DNA from: JANNYA01 sp031422315
GTDB lineage: Bacteria > Pseudomonadota > Gammaproteobacteria > Xanthomonadales > SZUA-5
Direction: 5' to 3'
Assembly: GCA_031422315.1 (NCBI GenBank)
Contig: JANOQN010000040.1
Coordinates: forward strand, 1 to 31,137
Length of the DNA stretch: 31,137 nucleotides
The position numbers were made by a program, and so were the translations under genes. A model generated the notes under the pieces. It saw only the letters and a program-made list of their open reading frames with translations, was not told the DNA's origin and ran no database searches. Shown here piece after piece: positions 7,918 to 15,488 of this stretch (position 1 is its first letter; each line of letters opens with the position of its first letter).

Positions 7918-7938
7918 ATGTCGATCCGATCTCGACAT
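7918..7938 (+). terminator. Hairpin just downstream of the beta-barrel gene
   Basis: ATGTCGA and TCGACAT form a perfect 7-bp stem around a 7-nt loop, 10 bases after the stop codon at 7905-7907. There is no T-run after it, so rho-independent termination is uncertain. It could protect the 3' end of the mRNA. Confidence 0.4.
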
Positions 7939-7950
7939 TCAGGTAGGTGC

Positions 7951-8223
7951 GATTCAAACTGATTTGGTGAGAGCAAATCGATCCCTTCAGGGATCGCTGA
8001 AGGTAGCCGGTGTGTCAAAACTGCAAGGCAGCGTAGACCACCGGAACCCAATATAAGAATCGTTTCGACCCCGGCAGGGGTCGCAGGCGCCCTCTGCGAC
8101 CCCTGCCGGGGTCGGAAAACCGTCTAAACCCTATCCGGTGGTCTTCGGCGCTTTGCGCCTGCGACACACCGGCTACCTTCTTTGATCCCTGCGGGATCAT
8201 CACGATCATGTCGCAGTTTGATT
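7951..8223. repeat. Large nested inverted repeat with internal hairpins
   Basis: Five pairs of arms are nested around one centre near 8090. They are 7954-7961 with 8214-8221 (8/8), 7980-7995 with 8184-8198 (near-perfect, each also its own hairpin), 7999-8016 with 8163-8180 (18/18), 8035-8045 with 8134-8144 (11/11) and 8066-8086 with 8094-8114 (21/21, 7-nt loop). The innermost arms each contain a further palindrome (GACCCC-GGCA-GGGGTC). Between paired arms the unpaired segments are of matching length on the two sides. The region holds no gene and fills the gap between the barrel gene and an IS remnant. It could be a MITE-like or REP/BIME-like element, or a structured RNA. Confidence 0.9.
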
Positions 8224-8323
8224 TAATGCCGAAGTGCCCCCTGTGTCAGCCTAGTTGTCACCCCTTAAGAATCACGCACCATCCTTTTTGACGAAGGAAT
8301 TGCGTTACTGGCAGACTACTCAT

Positions 8324-8582
8324 ATGACAAAAAAAGCTTATTCCCCCGAATTCAAAGTACATGCACTGCGCCAAGCACTATCACGCAATGGCAAAACCAT
8401 TAGCAAAATTGCTGCTGATCTCAACATGACCACCAGCACCCTAAAAGGCTGGATGAAAGAACAAAAAACAAAATTTGAATCTGCGCCGAAGTCCTTGGGC
8501 AGTTTTACCGCTGATGAGCGCCACTGCACTGCATGAAACATTTTCCCTGCACCCCGAAGCGCTCAATGCTTGGTGCCGTGGC
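8324..8582 (+). pseudogene. IS3-type transposase OrfA, frameshifted and truncated
   Basis: From the ATG at 8324 the frame reads MTKKAYSPEFKVHALRQALS and then IAADLNMTTSTLKGWMKEQ, a transposase helix-turn-helix (HTH_Tnp_1 type). The frame ends at 8536, but moving by +1 near 8520 continues as ALHETFSLHPEALNAWCRG up to a TAA at 8583. That tail resembles OrfA sequences continuing into 'GLFPHxLxQW', so one extra base has broken the gene. After residue G the sequence switches to the inverted orfB fragment, leaving OrfA without its C-terminal end. Confidence 0.75.
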
Positions 8583-8984
8583 TAACATGCTTGAACCCTT
8601 CATCGGCGCGCCGTTATCCGAGTGCAAGTAAAGCTGCTCTGGGCAGATATTTTCTCTGGCGCAAATGTCTTTTAGCAACACACTCGCATGTTCGCTGGAC
8701 TCATTGTCATGCACCGCCCAGCCCACTATTTTTCGGCTAAAAATATCAAGATGCATGTACAGATAAAAGTATTGGTCGTGAATCAGTGTCGGCAGGTAAG
8801 TAATGTCCCAAGTGAAGCATTGGTTGATGGCCGTCACGCTGATATGCCGTGGTTTTGCACGCGCGTGAGCGGGCTTTTCTAAACGCCGATTGGTGAGTTG
8901 ACCGGTTTCACGTAAAACTCTATACAGGGTTGATTCGCTTGCTAAAACCACGCCAGAATCCGCCAGCATCGGTACGATTTGAGT
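8577..8984 (-). pseudogene. IS3-type transposase OrfB (rve integrase), both ends missing
   Basis: The minus strand reads QIVPMLADSGVVLASES, then TLYRVLRETGQL and later WDITYLPTLIHDQYFYLYM and QLYLHSDNGAPMKGSSMLA. These are the first two acidic positions of the DDE catalytic triad (D in WDITYL and D in HSDNG). The third (E) is lost because homology stops right after MLA(T) at the junction with orfA. The first in-frame ATG is at 8969, but homology extends back to about 8984, where a stop cuts it off. A non-homologous tail runs on to 8505. Confidence 0.8.
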
Positions 8985-9110
8985 CCATTAAACGCACTGC
9001 GGGCAACAATCTCTAGCCAAACAACCGGTAAGCGATTGATTGATTAACTGACGCGGAGTCAAAAAAGCCCTAATCATTGCAAACGAGGCGCTAATCATGG
9101 TGAACCAGGA

Positions 9111-9128
9111 TTCCCGCCGGCGCGGGAA
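9111..9128 (-). repeat. REP-like GC-rich palindrome after the channel gene
   Basis: TTCCCGC and GCGGGAA pair perfectly (7 bp) around CGGC. On the minus strand it starts 6 bases after the stop codon of the channel gene. There is no T-run. Palindromes of the form 'TTCCCGC...GCGGGAA' are common dispersed repeats in proteobacteria, and this one may also act as a 3' mRNA structure or weak terminator. Confidence 0.5.
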
Positions 9129-9134
9129 CAATGA

Positions 9135-11072
9135 CTAAGCCTCCGCCAAAACAATAATTTGATCCCGTGCTTCAAACAGCACGGTATCACTTTTGACTGG
9201 ATTGACCTTGACGCCAAAGCCCTGATCTTTGTCATCCGATAGCGCAATTTTTCGATAGCCAATCGCGGTTTCGCCGCGCTGGCAAGCGGCGGCGACCACG
9301 GTGTAGAAATTAAGTGGAATACCGATTTTGACGTAATCCGATGCTGGGCGGATACAAATTTCCGAGCCCTCGTTAGAGAATAATTGCCTAAACACTTGAT
9401 CGAGTAGCTTATTTTCACTGAGTTGGCTCAGCATCAAGCTGACTAATTTATCGCTAACGATAAAATCATCCGCTCTAGCGATTTGCGCCAGCTGGCGATT
9501 TCGAATGTCTTGCATTTCCGAGACAATATTGAGCCGCACGTTTTGCACATCGGCAATTTTGCGTAAATGTAGCAGTGTAATGAGTGTTTTGGCATCGGCT
9601 TGTTGTAGCTCAAGCGATGTATCGCTGAGCACAATAATATGATCGAAACTAGCAGGGCGTAGTGCTTCTAGCAGCGCGCGGGTAGTGATTTCGCCTTTGG
9701 CAAAACGCAGCCGCTGCTGCTTTAACACAGCTGCTAGCGCTTGCAGCTCAGATCGGTGATCTTCATTGTCGGTTGCTATCACAATTTCCGAACCCGCAGC
9801 CACGTAAGCGTCAAGCTCACGCACAATCGTGCCGCCGCGCCCGTTCCAGCCCAAAATCAGTGTTTTCTCAGGCTGCCGTGGTGCTGTTGCTTTAATCGAA
9901 ATCAAGCTCTGCTCAACCGGCACGAATTGATGATCGGTAAGTAAGATGGTGTCGTCATCTTCACTAATCGCGATCACTTTGTCGCCAGCAAGGATGCGCG
10001 TATCACCCGGTGGGTTGACTAGAACTTGTCCTGATTTGCGCGCAATACCAATAATCGCGGAATTCGCAAAACGCTGCAATGCCTCGTGATAGGTACTGCC
10101 GACGAGCTTAGGAAGCTCAGCAAAATAGATTTCTGCGCCATCAAAATCCAACAGCTCGGTAAACACCACCGATAAGCCCGATTGGCGACAGGTTTGCGCA
10201 GTTACTCGCGCAATCAAATCATCGCTTAACACATAGATCGCTTCATCACCGCCCACCAATGCGGCGGCTTCTAAGTTTTTCGCGTCCTGAATTTCCGCGA
10301 CAATATGAAAGGGTTCGGATTTTCTTTCTGGATTATTGGTCAGCGCTAACACGCTTTTTATGACGTAAATATCGGGCTGCTCAACTTCAGGTGCCAGCAC
10401 AATAATCGAGCGTGCCAAGTTCGGCAGCGCCAGCTTTAAATGGTCCAAATCAATCGGATTGCCGCGCCGACAAATCACCCTGGTATTTTTTAGATCCGGA
10501 AATTTAGCAAGAATTTCATCATCCATCTCGACTTTGTCACGATCCGCCAGAATCACGATGGACGGATTTTTTTGATTAGTGTTGGCAATAATCAACTCGC
10601 CAATAATGGCAAACACTTTGCTGGAATAGCCCAGGATCAGCGTGTGATTTTCTTCCAAAACCTGGGTGCGACCTTTGCGCATTTCACCTAGCCGCTGCTC
10701 AAGCCCTGAGGTAATCGTGCCGATTAAAATACTGACGATAAAAATGCCAAATAACGTCACTAGCAGCATGATGATGCGCAACCACCAGCCCTCATCACCG
10801 CCCAAATTCCCAGGATCAATCGAGCGCATCAGGCTGTGCCAAATGCCTTCGATCAGCCCAAAATTTTCGGCACCTTCTGCGTTACTGCTGCGTACGCCAA
10901 AGATGGTCAATATAATTCCGGCTACCGTAACAACCAAAGCTGAGGCCAGCGCCAAATAGGCGATCATGATGCCTGGGCCTTTCGAAAGCGTGTTCTCGAA
11001 GCGATAGCGCAGCTGCGCGCGCCAGTCGTGGGTTAACTTGGTTTTGGTGTCGATCGACTTGGAATTGGGCAT
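9135..11072 (-). CDS. CASTOR/POLLUX-type ion channel with tandem RCK-like domains
   Basis: The 645-aa protein has two membrane segments near the N-terminus (about 36-60 and 97-122). They flank a pore segment with SIDPGNLGGDEGWW where a K+ channel would have its selectivity filter; this matches the CASTOR/POLLUX/DMI1 family. After them come two Rossmann-like RCK halves, the first starting at NHTLILGYSSKVFAI and the second at KTLILGWNGRGGTIVREL. TrkA-C-like pieces such as GDKVIAISEDDD follow. Plant relatives are Ca2+ or K+ channels of the nuclear envelope; bacterial members are largely uncharacterised. It is a single gene, divergent from creD. Confidence 0.88.
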   Translation of the reverse strand: MPNSKSIDTKTKLTHDWRAQLRYRFENTLSKGPGIMIAYLALASALVVTVAGIILTIFGVRSSNAEGAENFGLIEGIWHSLMRSIDPGNLGGDEGWWLRIIMLLVTLFGIFIVSILIGTITSGLEQRLGEMRKGRTQVLEENHTLILGYSSKVFAIIGELIIANTNQKNPSIVILADRDKVEMDDEILAKFPDLKNTRVICRRGNPIDLDHLKLALPNLARSIIVLAPEVEQPDIYVIKSVLALTNNPERKSEPFHIVAEIQDAKNLEAAALVGGDEAIYVLSDDLIARVTAQTCRQSGLSVVFTELLDFDGAEIYFAELPKLVGSTYHEALQRFANSAIIGIARKSGQVLVNPPGDTRILAGDKVIAISEDDDTILLTDHQFVPVEQSLISIKATAPRQPEKTLILGWNGRGGTIVRELDAYVAAGSEIVIATDNEDHRSELQALAAVLKQQRLRFAKGEITTRALLEALRPASFDHIIVLSDTSLELQQADAKTLITLLHLRKIADVQNVRLNIVSEMQDIRNRQLAQIARADDFIVSDKLVSLMLSQLSENKLLDQVFRQLFSNEGSEICIRPASDYVKIGIPLNFYTVVAAACQRGETAIGYRKIALSDDKDQGFGVKVNPVKSDTVLFEARDQIIVLAEA

Positions 11073-11365
11073 GTTGGGCTAAACCGAAATGTTGAACCCG
11101 TGATCATGCGGTGAAATCGACGCGCTGTCACGGAGTTGGAGCAGGCTCATGTGAAAAAATTGCGGAAATGATCGGGCTCAGAATGAGTTTAGACGCTACT
11201 ACGAAATCAACGTCACCAAATCGCCCGATTTCAACCCTCACACGCCCGACTTGGTCAGCAACACGCGGTTTTTGCAGACGACAGTGCAGCGCAGGCAAAA
11301 AATCTATGCTGAGTCCATTTCAACCGAATCCAATTCAACCGAGTCCATTTTCCTAGGCCAAACTC
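11073..11365. promoter_or_regulatory. Divergent intergenic region between channel gene and creD
   Basis: These 293 bases should contain the promoters of both divergent genes. Short frames cross it but none looks coding. The only clear structure is a 15-bp tandem repeat next to the creD start. I could not assign convincing -35/-10 boxes. Confidence 0.4.
11311..11351 (+). repeat. 15-bp tandem repeat upstream of creD
   Basis: Three units are seen: GAGTCCATTTCAACC (11311-11325), GAATCCAATTCAACC (11326-11340) and a partial GAGTCCATTTT (11341-11351). The repeat ends 14 bases before the creD start codon, where a transcription factor could bind side by side. It does not match the spacing of the known E. 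coli cre-tag (TTCAC-6-TTCAC). Confidence 0.75.
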
Positions 11366-12847
11366 ATGACCGAAAACACCACGCCAATGCCACCGGCACT
11401 TCCATCAGCTCGGCCATCAACAATCGGCTATCAAACGCCAACGTCGATGTTCAATCCATCGCTTCTGAAAAAAGTATCGACTACCGCAAAAATCTTTGTG
11501 CTTGCAGCATTGCTGTTGCTGCTGATGATTCCTTTGATGCTGGTGCGCGGCGTTTTACAGGAGCGCTCCAACTACCGTGAATCCGCCGAACGGGAAGTGG
11601 CGCAGGGCTGGGGCGGGCCGCAAACGATTAGCCCGCCGGTGTTGGCGATTAGTGCTCGGCGCAGCTACAAAGAGTTTGTCAACGAGAAAGAGATTGAGCG
11701 CATAAGCTCGCATCCATTTCTATTGCTGCCGTCCGATGTCAAAGCCACAGCAAGTTTGGTGACTACCGAGCGCAGCGTAGCCAGCGGGCTTTATACGTTT
11801 CCGGTTTACACCGCCGACATCAATATGAGCGGAAATTTTCTAGCTAGCGATCTCGCAAAGCTGTTGCAAATTGAAGGCATCGTGCTGAATTCGGCGAGCT
11901 TTGAATTTTTGCTTTCTGATTTAGATGGTGTTGCTTCAATTGAGTCATTTGCCATCGGTGGATTAGAAGTGCAACCAGCCAGTATGGGCGTGGCGCTCAA
12001 CAATCAAACCAATGCGATTGGCGGGCCGCTTTCAAACCCCGAAGCACCGGTGCGCGCACACACGATGTTGGCCGATGCAATGGCTGCCAAGACCTCACTG
12101 CCATTTGTATTGAAGCTCAAGCTGCGCGGCGTGCGCTCGATCACGGCTTTGCCGATGGCGCGCTCGTTTAATTTAAAAGTCAGTGGAGCTTGGCCGGACC
12201 CAAGTTTTATCGGCGGATTATTGCCGGCTGAGCGAACCGTCGCGCCAGCGGGTTTTAGCGCTGCGTGGCAAGTATCTGAATTTAACCGTAATTTTCCACA
12301 AATTGCGGCGCGTGAGGCGGATTCAAGCGCGTTAAATCGCGCAGCGCCGATCGTCACCTTAGTGCAAGTGGCTGATGTCTATGCTCGCAACGATCGCGCT
12401 GGCAAATATGGCGCACTATTTTTGTTAATGACCTTTGCCGGGTTTTTTCTGGTTGAAGTGCTGATGAAAATTCGTCTGCACCCGATGCACTATCTACAAA
12501 TTGGCTTGGCACTCGGCTTGTTCTATTTGATGCTGTTGGCGCTGTCTGAGCAGATCGGTTTTAACAAAGCCTATTGGGTGGCGGCGACCGCCATTGTGTT
12601 GCAAGTCGGTGGCTACACCAGCGCGGTGTTGAAAGCGTGGAAGCGCGGCCTGGCAGCGGCAGCACTGATTGCCTCGCTATATGCTTTCTTGTATGTCTTG
12701 ATCGCTGGTAAAAGCTACTCGCTGGTGCTGGGTTCGTTCGGGCTATTTGCTTTGCTGTCGGCGGTGATGTATTTAACCCGTGGACTCAACTGGGGCGACT
12801 CAGCGCCTGAGTCAATTCCCGACACCGTAAACGGAGCCAGCAAGTGA
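11366..12847 (+). CDS. creD: Cell envelope integrity protein CreD
   Basis: The 493-aa inner-membrane protein has the CreD layout. There is a cytoplasmic Pro-rich start, one membrane helix (about 44-63, LLLLLMIPLMLVRGVLQER), a large periplasmic domain, and then a bundle of membrane helices in the last third (about 345-480). The phrases KIFVLAALLLLLMIPL, LQERSNYRESAEREVAQGWGGPQTISPPVLAI and LALSEQIGFNKAYWVAATAIVLQVGGY are typical of the family. In E. coli creD is controlled by CreBC and affects envelope and beta-lactam/colicin responses. No creBC is next to it here. Its stop overlaps the tsaB start by 4 bases (GTGA). Confidence 0.92.
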   Translation: MTENTTPMPPALPSARPSTIGYQTPTSMFNPSLLKKVSTTAKIFVLAALLLLLMIPLMLVRGVLQERSNYRESAEREVAQGWGGPQTISPPVLAISARRSYKEFVNEKEIERISSHPFLLLPSDVKATASLVTTERSVASGLYTFPVYTADINMSGNFLASDLAKLLQIEGIVLNSASFEFLLSDLDGVASIESFAIGGLEVQPASMGVALNNQTNAIGGPLSNPEAPVRAHTMLADAMAAKTSLPFVLKLKLRGVRSITALPMARSFNLKVSGAWPDPSFIGGLLPAERTVAPAGFSAAWQVSEFNRNFPQIAAREADSSALNRAAPIVTLVQVADVYARNDRAGKYGALFLLMTFAGFFLVEVLMKIRLHPMHYLQIGLALGLFYLMLLALSEQIGFNKAYWVAATAIVLQVGGYTSAVLKAWKRGLAAAALIASLYAFLYVLIAGKSYSLVLGSFGLFALLSAVMYLTRGLNWGDSAPESIPDTVNGASK

Positions 12848-13587
12848 GCTGCATAGTTGCCATTGAAACCTCCACCGAGCACTGCTCGGTGGCACTTAGC
12901 TATCAGGGCAAACGCAGCACGCTGCGCGCCCAAGGCGTGCGCCAGCACGCTGAGCTGGTGCTACCGATGCTCGCAAAACTGTTAGCAGAATACGGACTGA
13001 CGCGAAGTGCGATTGACGTCATCGGCTATGGCCGCGGCCCAGGCGCGTTTACTGGTGTGCGGCTTGCGGTTGCGGTTGCGCAAGGCTTGGGTTTTGCGCT
13101 GGATCGCCCGACTTTTGGCGTATCAAGTCTGCAAGCCTGTGCGAGCGCGGCCTTAGAAGCATCTCAGATGGATATTGACGCGCAGCTAGTCGCGATTATT
13201 GATGCACGCATGGGCGAGTGTTATGTCGCTGCGTTCCAATCGAGCAAGTTCGCCGCGCCGATTTTGCAGGGTGAAGAATGCTTGCTAACGCCCGAAGCAT
13301 TTTCGGCTTGGCTAGATGGGCGCGAAAGTTCATCGCATGTGTTTGTTGGAAACGGCCTTGCTGTGTTATCTGCGGAAATTTTCGCTCGCTATCCGCACGC
13401 GCGCTATTTGCCAGATATAAGGCCTGACGCTGAAGCCATCGCCAAACTAACCGAGATAGGATTTGCCGCAAAGCTTGCAGTGCCAGCCAAATTCGCGCAG
13501 CCTGCCTATGTGCGCGATAAGGTTGCCGATACCATTATCGAGCGCGCGCAAAAGAGGGCGGCGCAGGTGGTGGCTGCGGCGGTTTGA
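12844..13587 (+). CDS. tsaB: tRNA threonylcarbamoyladenosine biosynthesis protein TsaB
   Basis: This is the 247-aa partner of TsaD in the t6A tRNA modification complex (TsaB-TsaD-TsaE). It belongs to the ASKHA/Kae1-like fold. The visible landmarks are the N-terminal IVAIETSTEHCSVAL, RQHAELVLPML, the loop GYGRGPGAFTGVRLAVAVAQGL (about 61-82) and IDARMGECYVAAFQ. The start is a GTG inside the creD stop (overlap GTGA), so translation is likely coupled. It converges with the DUF6491 gene, with only 3 bases between the stops. Confidence 0.93.
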   Translation: MSCIVAIETSTEHCSVALSYQGKRSTLRAQGVRQHAELVLPMLAKLLAEYGLTRSAIDVIGYGRGPGAFTGVRLAVAVAQGLGFALDRPTFGVSSLQACASAALEASQMDIDAQLVAIIDARMGECYVAAFQSSKFAAPILQGEECLLTPEAFSAWLDGRESSSHVFVGNGLAVLSAEIFARYPHARYLPDIRPDAEAIAKLTEIGFAAKLAVPAKFAQPAYVRDKVADTIIERAQKRAAQVVAAAV

Positions 13588-13590
13588 GTC

Positions 13591-13989
13591 CTACTTCGCT
13601 TCCTGCTTCTTTGCCTGTTCCAATTTATACGCCGCAACCGAATCTTTGATGCTGCCGGCTTCGGCGGTAAATGCGCTCAAACTACAGCTCGCGCCTTCAT
13701 CAAGTCCACTACCCACATTGCGCAGCACGCGAATCGTATCCATTCGGCAAAGCGAACTGCCACTAATTTTGTAGCTAAAGCGATCTTCAAATGCCAGAGA
13801 AGGGCAATTAAATTTCAAGGTATTACGCCAGACCGTGCGGTCTTTGAGTTCAAACAGCAGCACGCTATCGTTCAATACTTTGGTGCTGCGGATTTGGTAA
13901 ACCTGCACGCAGTCGCGCTTGGGGTACATAGTAACTACGTCATTGGTGCTTAGTGCGCTGAGCGCCATTAAAACGCCGATGGTCAACAT
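13591..13989 (-). CDS. DUF6491-type small secreted protein
   Basis: From the ATG at 13989 the product is 132 aa. It is preceded by a strong Shine-Dalgarno (AAAGGAGATCAATT), so I prefer this over the longer frame starting at 14133, which would overlap the DUF1501 gene. The N-terminus (MLTIGVLMALSALS) is a short signal-like hydrophobic stretch. The body has the DUF6491 pattern: a first Cys in KRDCVQVYQI, VLNDSVLLFELKDRTVWRNTL, NCPSL, and SSLCRMDTIRVL. Function unknown. The C-terminal 30 residues are a charged helix (KLEQAKKQEAK). Confidence 0.75.
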   Translation of the reverse strand: MLTIGVLMALSALSTNDVVTMYPKRDCVQVYQIRSTKVLNDSVLLFELKDRTVWRNTLKFNCPSLAFEDRFSYKISGSSLCRMDTIRVLRNVGSGLDEGASCSLSAFTAEAGSIKDSVAAYKLEQAKKQEAK

Positions 13990-14083
13990 AATTGATCTCC
14001 TTTGGGTTAGTCGAGACAGATTACGCCTGCAGATGTAGTGAAGGGCTGAATTGCGAATCGAGCTATCTACGCGAGTTCCAAGG

Positions 14084-15478
14084 TTAAGCCAGAAACCCCA
14101 AATTACGCGCACCACTGGCTGGAAACACACCAAGGCGCGGCAGAATCAAATCAATCTGCGCCTCGCTGGCGCCTAGCCAGCGTGCCAGCGTGGCGGCATA
14201 TTGATCGGTGGCAATTTTAGGAATGATTTGGCCCCAGCCGGCATCGTCTACACCGCCGGTCACTGGAACCGGCATCGCCCCATAAATGCTGCCACCATTC
14301 ACTGCGCCGCCGATGACGAAGTGCTCAGCGCCCCAGCCGTGATCAGTGCCATCGCCGTTGATGCTAAGCGTGCGGCCAAAATCGCTCGCTGTGAAAGTCG
14401 TGACTTGACTTGCAACACCCATTTCTACGGTGGAGTCGTAAAACGCTTTCAGGCAGCGTGATAAGGAGCCTAATAGACTGGCCTGCTCCGCCAGCTGGCG
14501 ATCATGGAAATCATAGCCGCCGACTTGCACGAAATAGATCTGCTTGCGTTGATCCAAAGCGGTGCGGGCGCGGATCAAGCGCGCTACCATGCTGAGTTGA
14601 CGCGACAGACGAGTGTCGTTTTCAGTGCCGGTTGGAAACACGGTGGTCAGCGGTGGAGCAGTGGCCAAGGCATTGGCAACAAACTGATAGTTATCTAATG
14701 ATCGGCGCTGAGTTTGCGAAAACGCGCGCTCGAACGGATGCGCGTGGCTTTGCGCAAGCAGCGCATCAATAGCAGCGCGGCGGCTCGCTGATTCTGCGTT
14801 GAAGTAATCCTGACGCTGAACCGGGCCGTTGCCGCCAACGCTGTACGGTTGAACCACATTGCCGGTTTGGAAAATATTATTGCCGGCCAGCGTCATGCTC
14901 ATCGACAGGCTACCGTTGGTATTGGCAGCTTGCAGCAAGTCCGCCAAGCGCCCGCCCCAACCGATGCGTGCGGTGGAATCAGGCCTGGAGGTTTGCCAAA
15001 ACGCCTGTTGATCGGAGTGGCTAAACAACTGTGGTGGCACTGGCACTGAGCTGCTTTGGAACTGATTTCGGGTGATCGGTTCGATTAGCGGCCCGACATT
15101 GGCAACAATAGCGCAGCGGTTTGCGGCGAACAGCTGCTGCATTTCTGGCATAGCCGGATGCAAACCGTACAGCTCACCGCTGCTTTGGCTGATGGATGAG
15201 GTGATCGGCAAAATCGTATTTTGCGGGATAGCCAATCCAGCACCCGCGCGCGCATTCGAATACGAATTGTAATAGCTGTTACTGCGAGGAATCACGGTGT
15301 TGAGCGCGTCATTGCCGCCGGCTAAGAATACGCAGACCAGCGCCTTGTAGCCGGTAATATCACGCGACTGCGCTGCGGCGGCCTGCGCCAACAGTAGCGA
15401 GCCCAGCGCCGAGCTGGCAAACGGCGCTGCGCCGGCGGTTAATGAGGAGGCTAAGAAGTTACGTCGATTCAGTTTCAT
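14084..15478 (-). CDS. DUF1501 domain-containing protein, Tat-exported
   Basis: The 464-aa protein begins MKLNRRNFLASSLTAG, a twin-arginine signal ending near AAAAQ (about residue 37). The mature part starts with GYKALVCVFLAGGNDALNTVIP, the DUF1501 hallmark. Later landmarks are FSHSDQQAFWQTSRPD, VQVGGYDFHDRQLAEQ, and TFTASDFGRTLSINGDGTDHGWGAEHFVIGG, which resemble the metal-binding pattern of the alkaline-phosphatase-like fold. Export in folded form fits a metal or cofactor protein. It is 10 bases downstream of the DUF1800 gene, and these two families are very often found together. Function unknown. Confidence 0.92.
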   Translation of the reverse strand: MKLNRRNFLASSLTAGAAPFASSALGSLLLAQAAAAQSRDITGYKALVCVFLAGGNDALNTVIPRSNSYYNSYSNARAGAGLAIPQNTILPITSSISQSSGELYGLHPAMPEMQQLFAANRCAIVANVGPLIEPITRNQFQSSSVPVPPQLFSHSDQQAFWQTSRPDSTARIGWGGRLADLLQAANTNGSLSMSMTLAGNNIFQTGNVVQPYSVGGNGPVQRQDYFNAESASRRAAIDALLAQSHAHPFERAFSQTQRRSLDNYQFVANALATAPPLTTVFPTGTENDTRLSRQLSMVARLIRARTALDQRKQIYFVQVGGYDFHDRQLAEQASLLGSLSRCLKAFYDSTVEMGVASQVTTFTASDFGRTLSINGDGTDHGWGAEHFVIGGAVNGGSIYGAMPVPVTGGVDDAGWGQIIPKIATDQYAATLARWLGASEAQIDLILPRLGVFPASGARNLGFLA

Positions 15479-15488
15479 GTTAGCGTCC

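Larger units (their letters stand above)
8324..8984. mobile_element. Rearranged remnant of an IS3-type insertion sequence
   Basis: An orfA-type fragment on the plus strand (8324-8582) abuts an orfB-type integrase fragment on the minus strand (about 8577-8984). In a working IS3 element both genes run in the same direction, so this unit was inverted or built from two elements. OrfA is frameshifted and orfB lacks both ends. No terminal inverted repeats or target duplication were found. The element cannot be active. Confidence 0.82.

Noticed and set aside
7999..8180. Possible CRISPR or tandem array
   Set aside because: The repeats are inverted and nested about one centre, not regularly spaced direct repeats.
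11111..11580. Two plus-strand ORFs in and beyond the creD upstream region
   Set aside because: They cover the 15-bp tandem repeat or lie out of frame over creD and have no domain or signal.
13990..14133. Longer start for the DUF6491 gene
   Set aside because: It would overlap the DUF1501 gene by 50 bases, and the extra N-terminus is not protein-like; the ATG at 13989 has a strong ribosome binding site and signal-like start.
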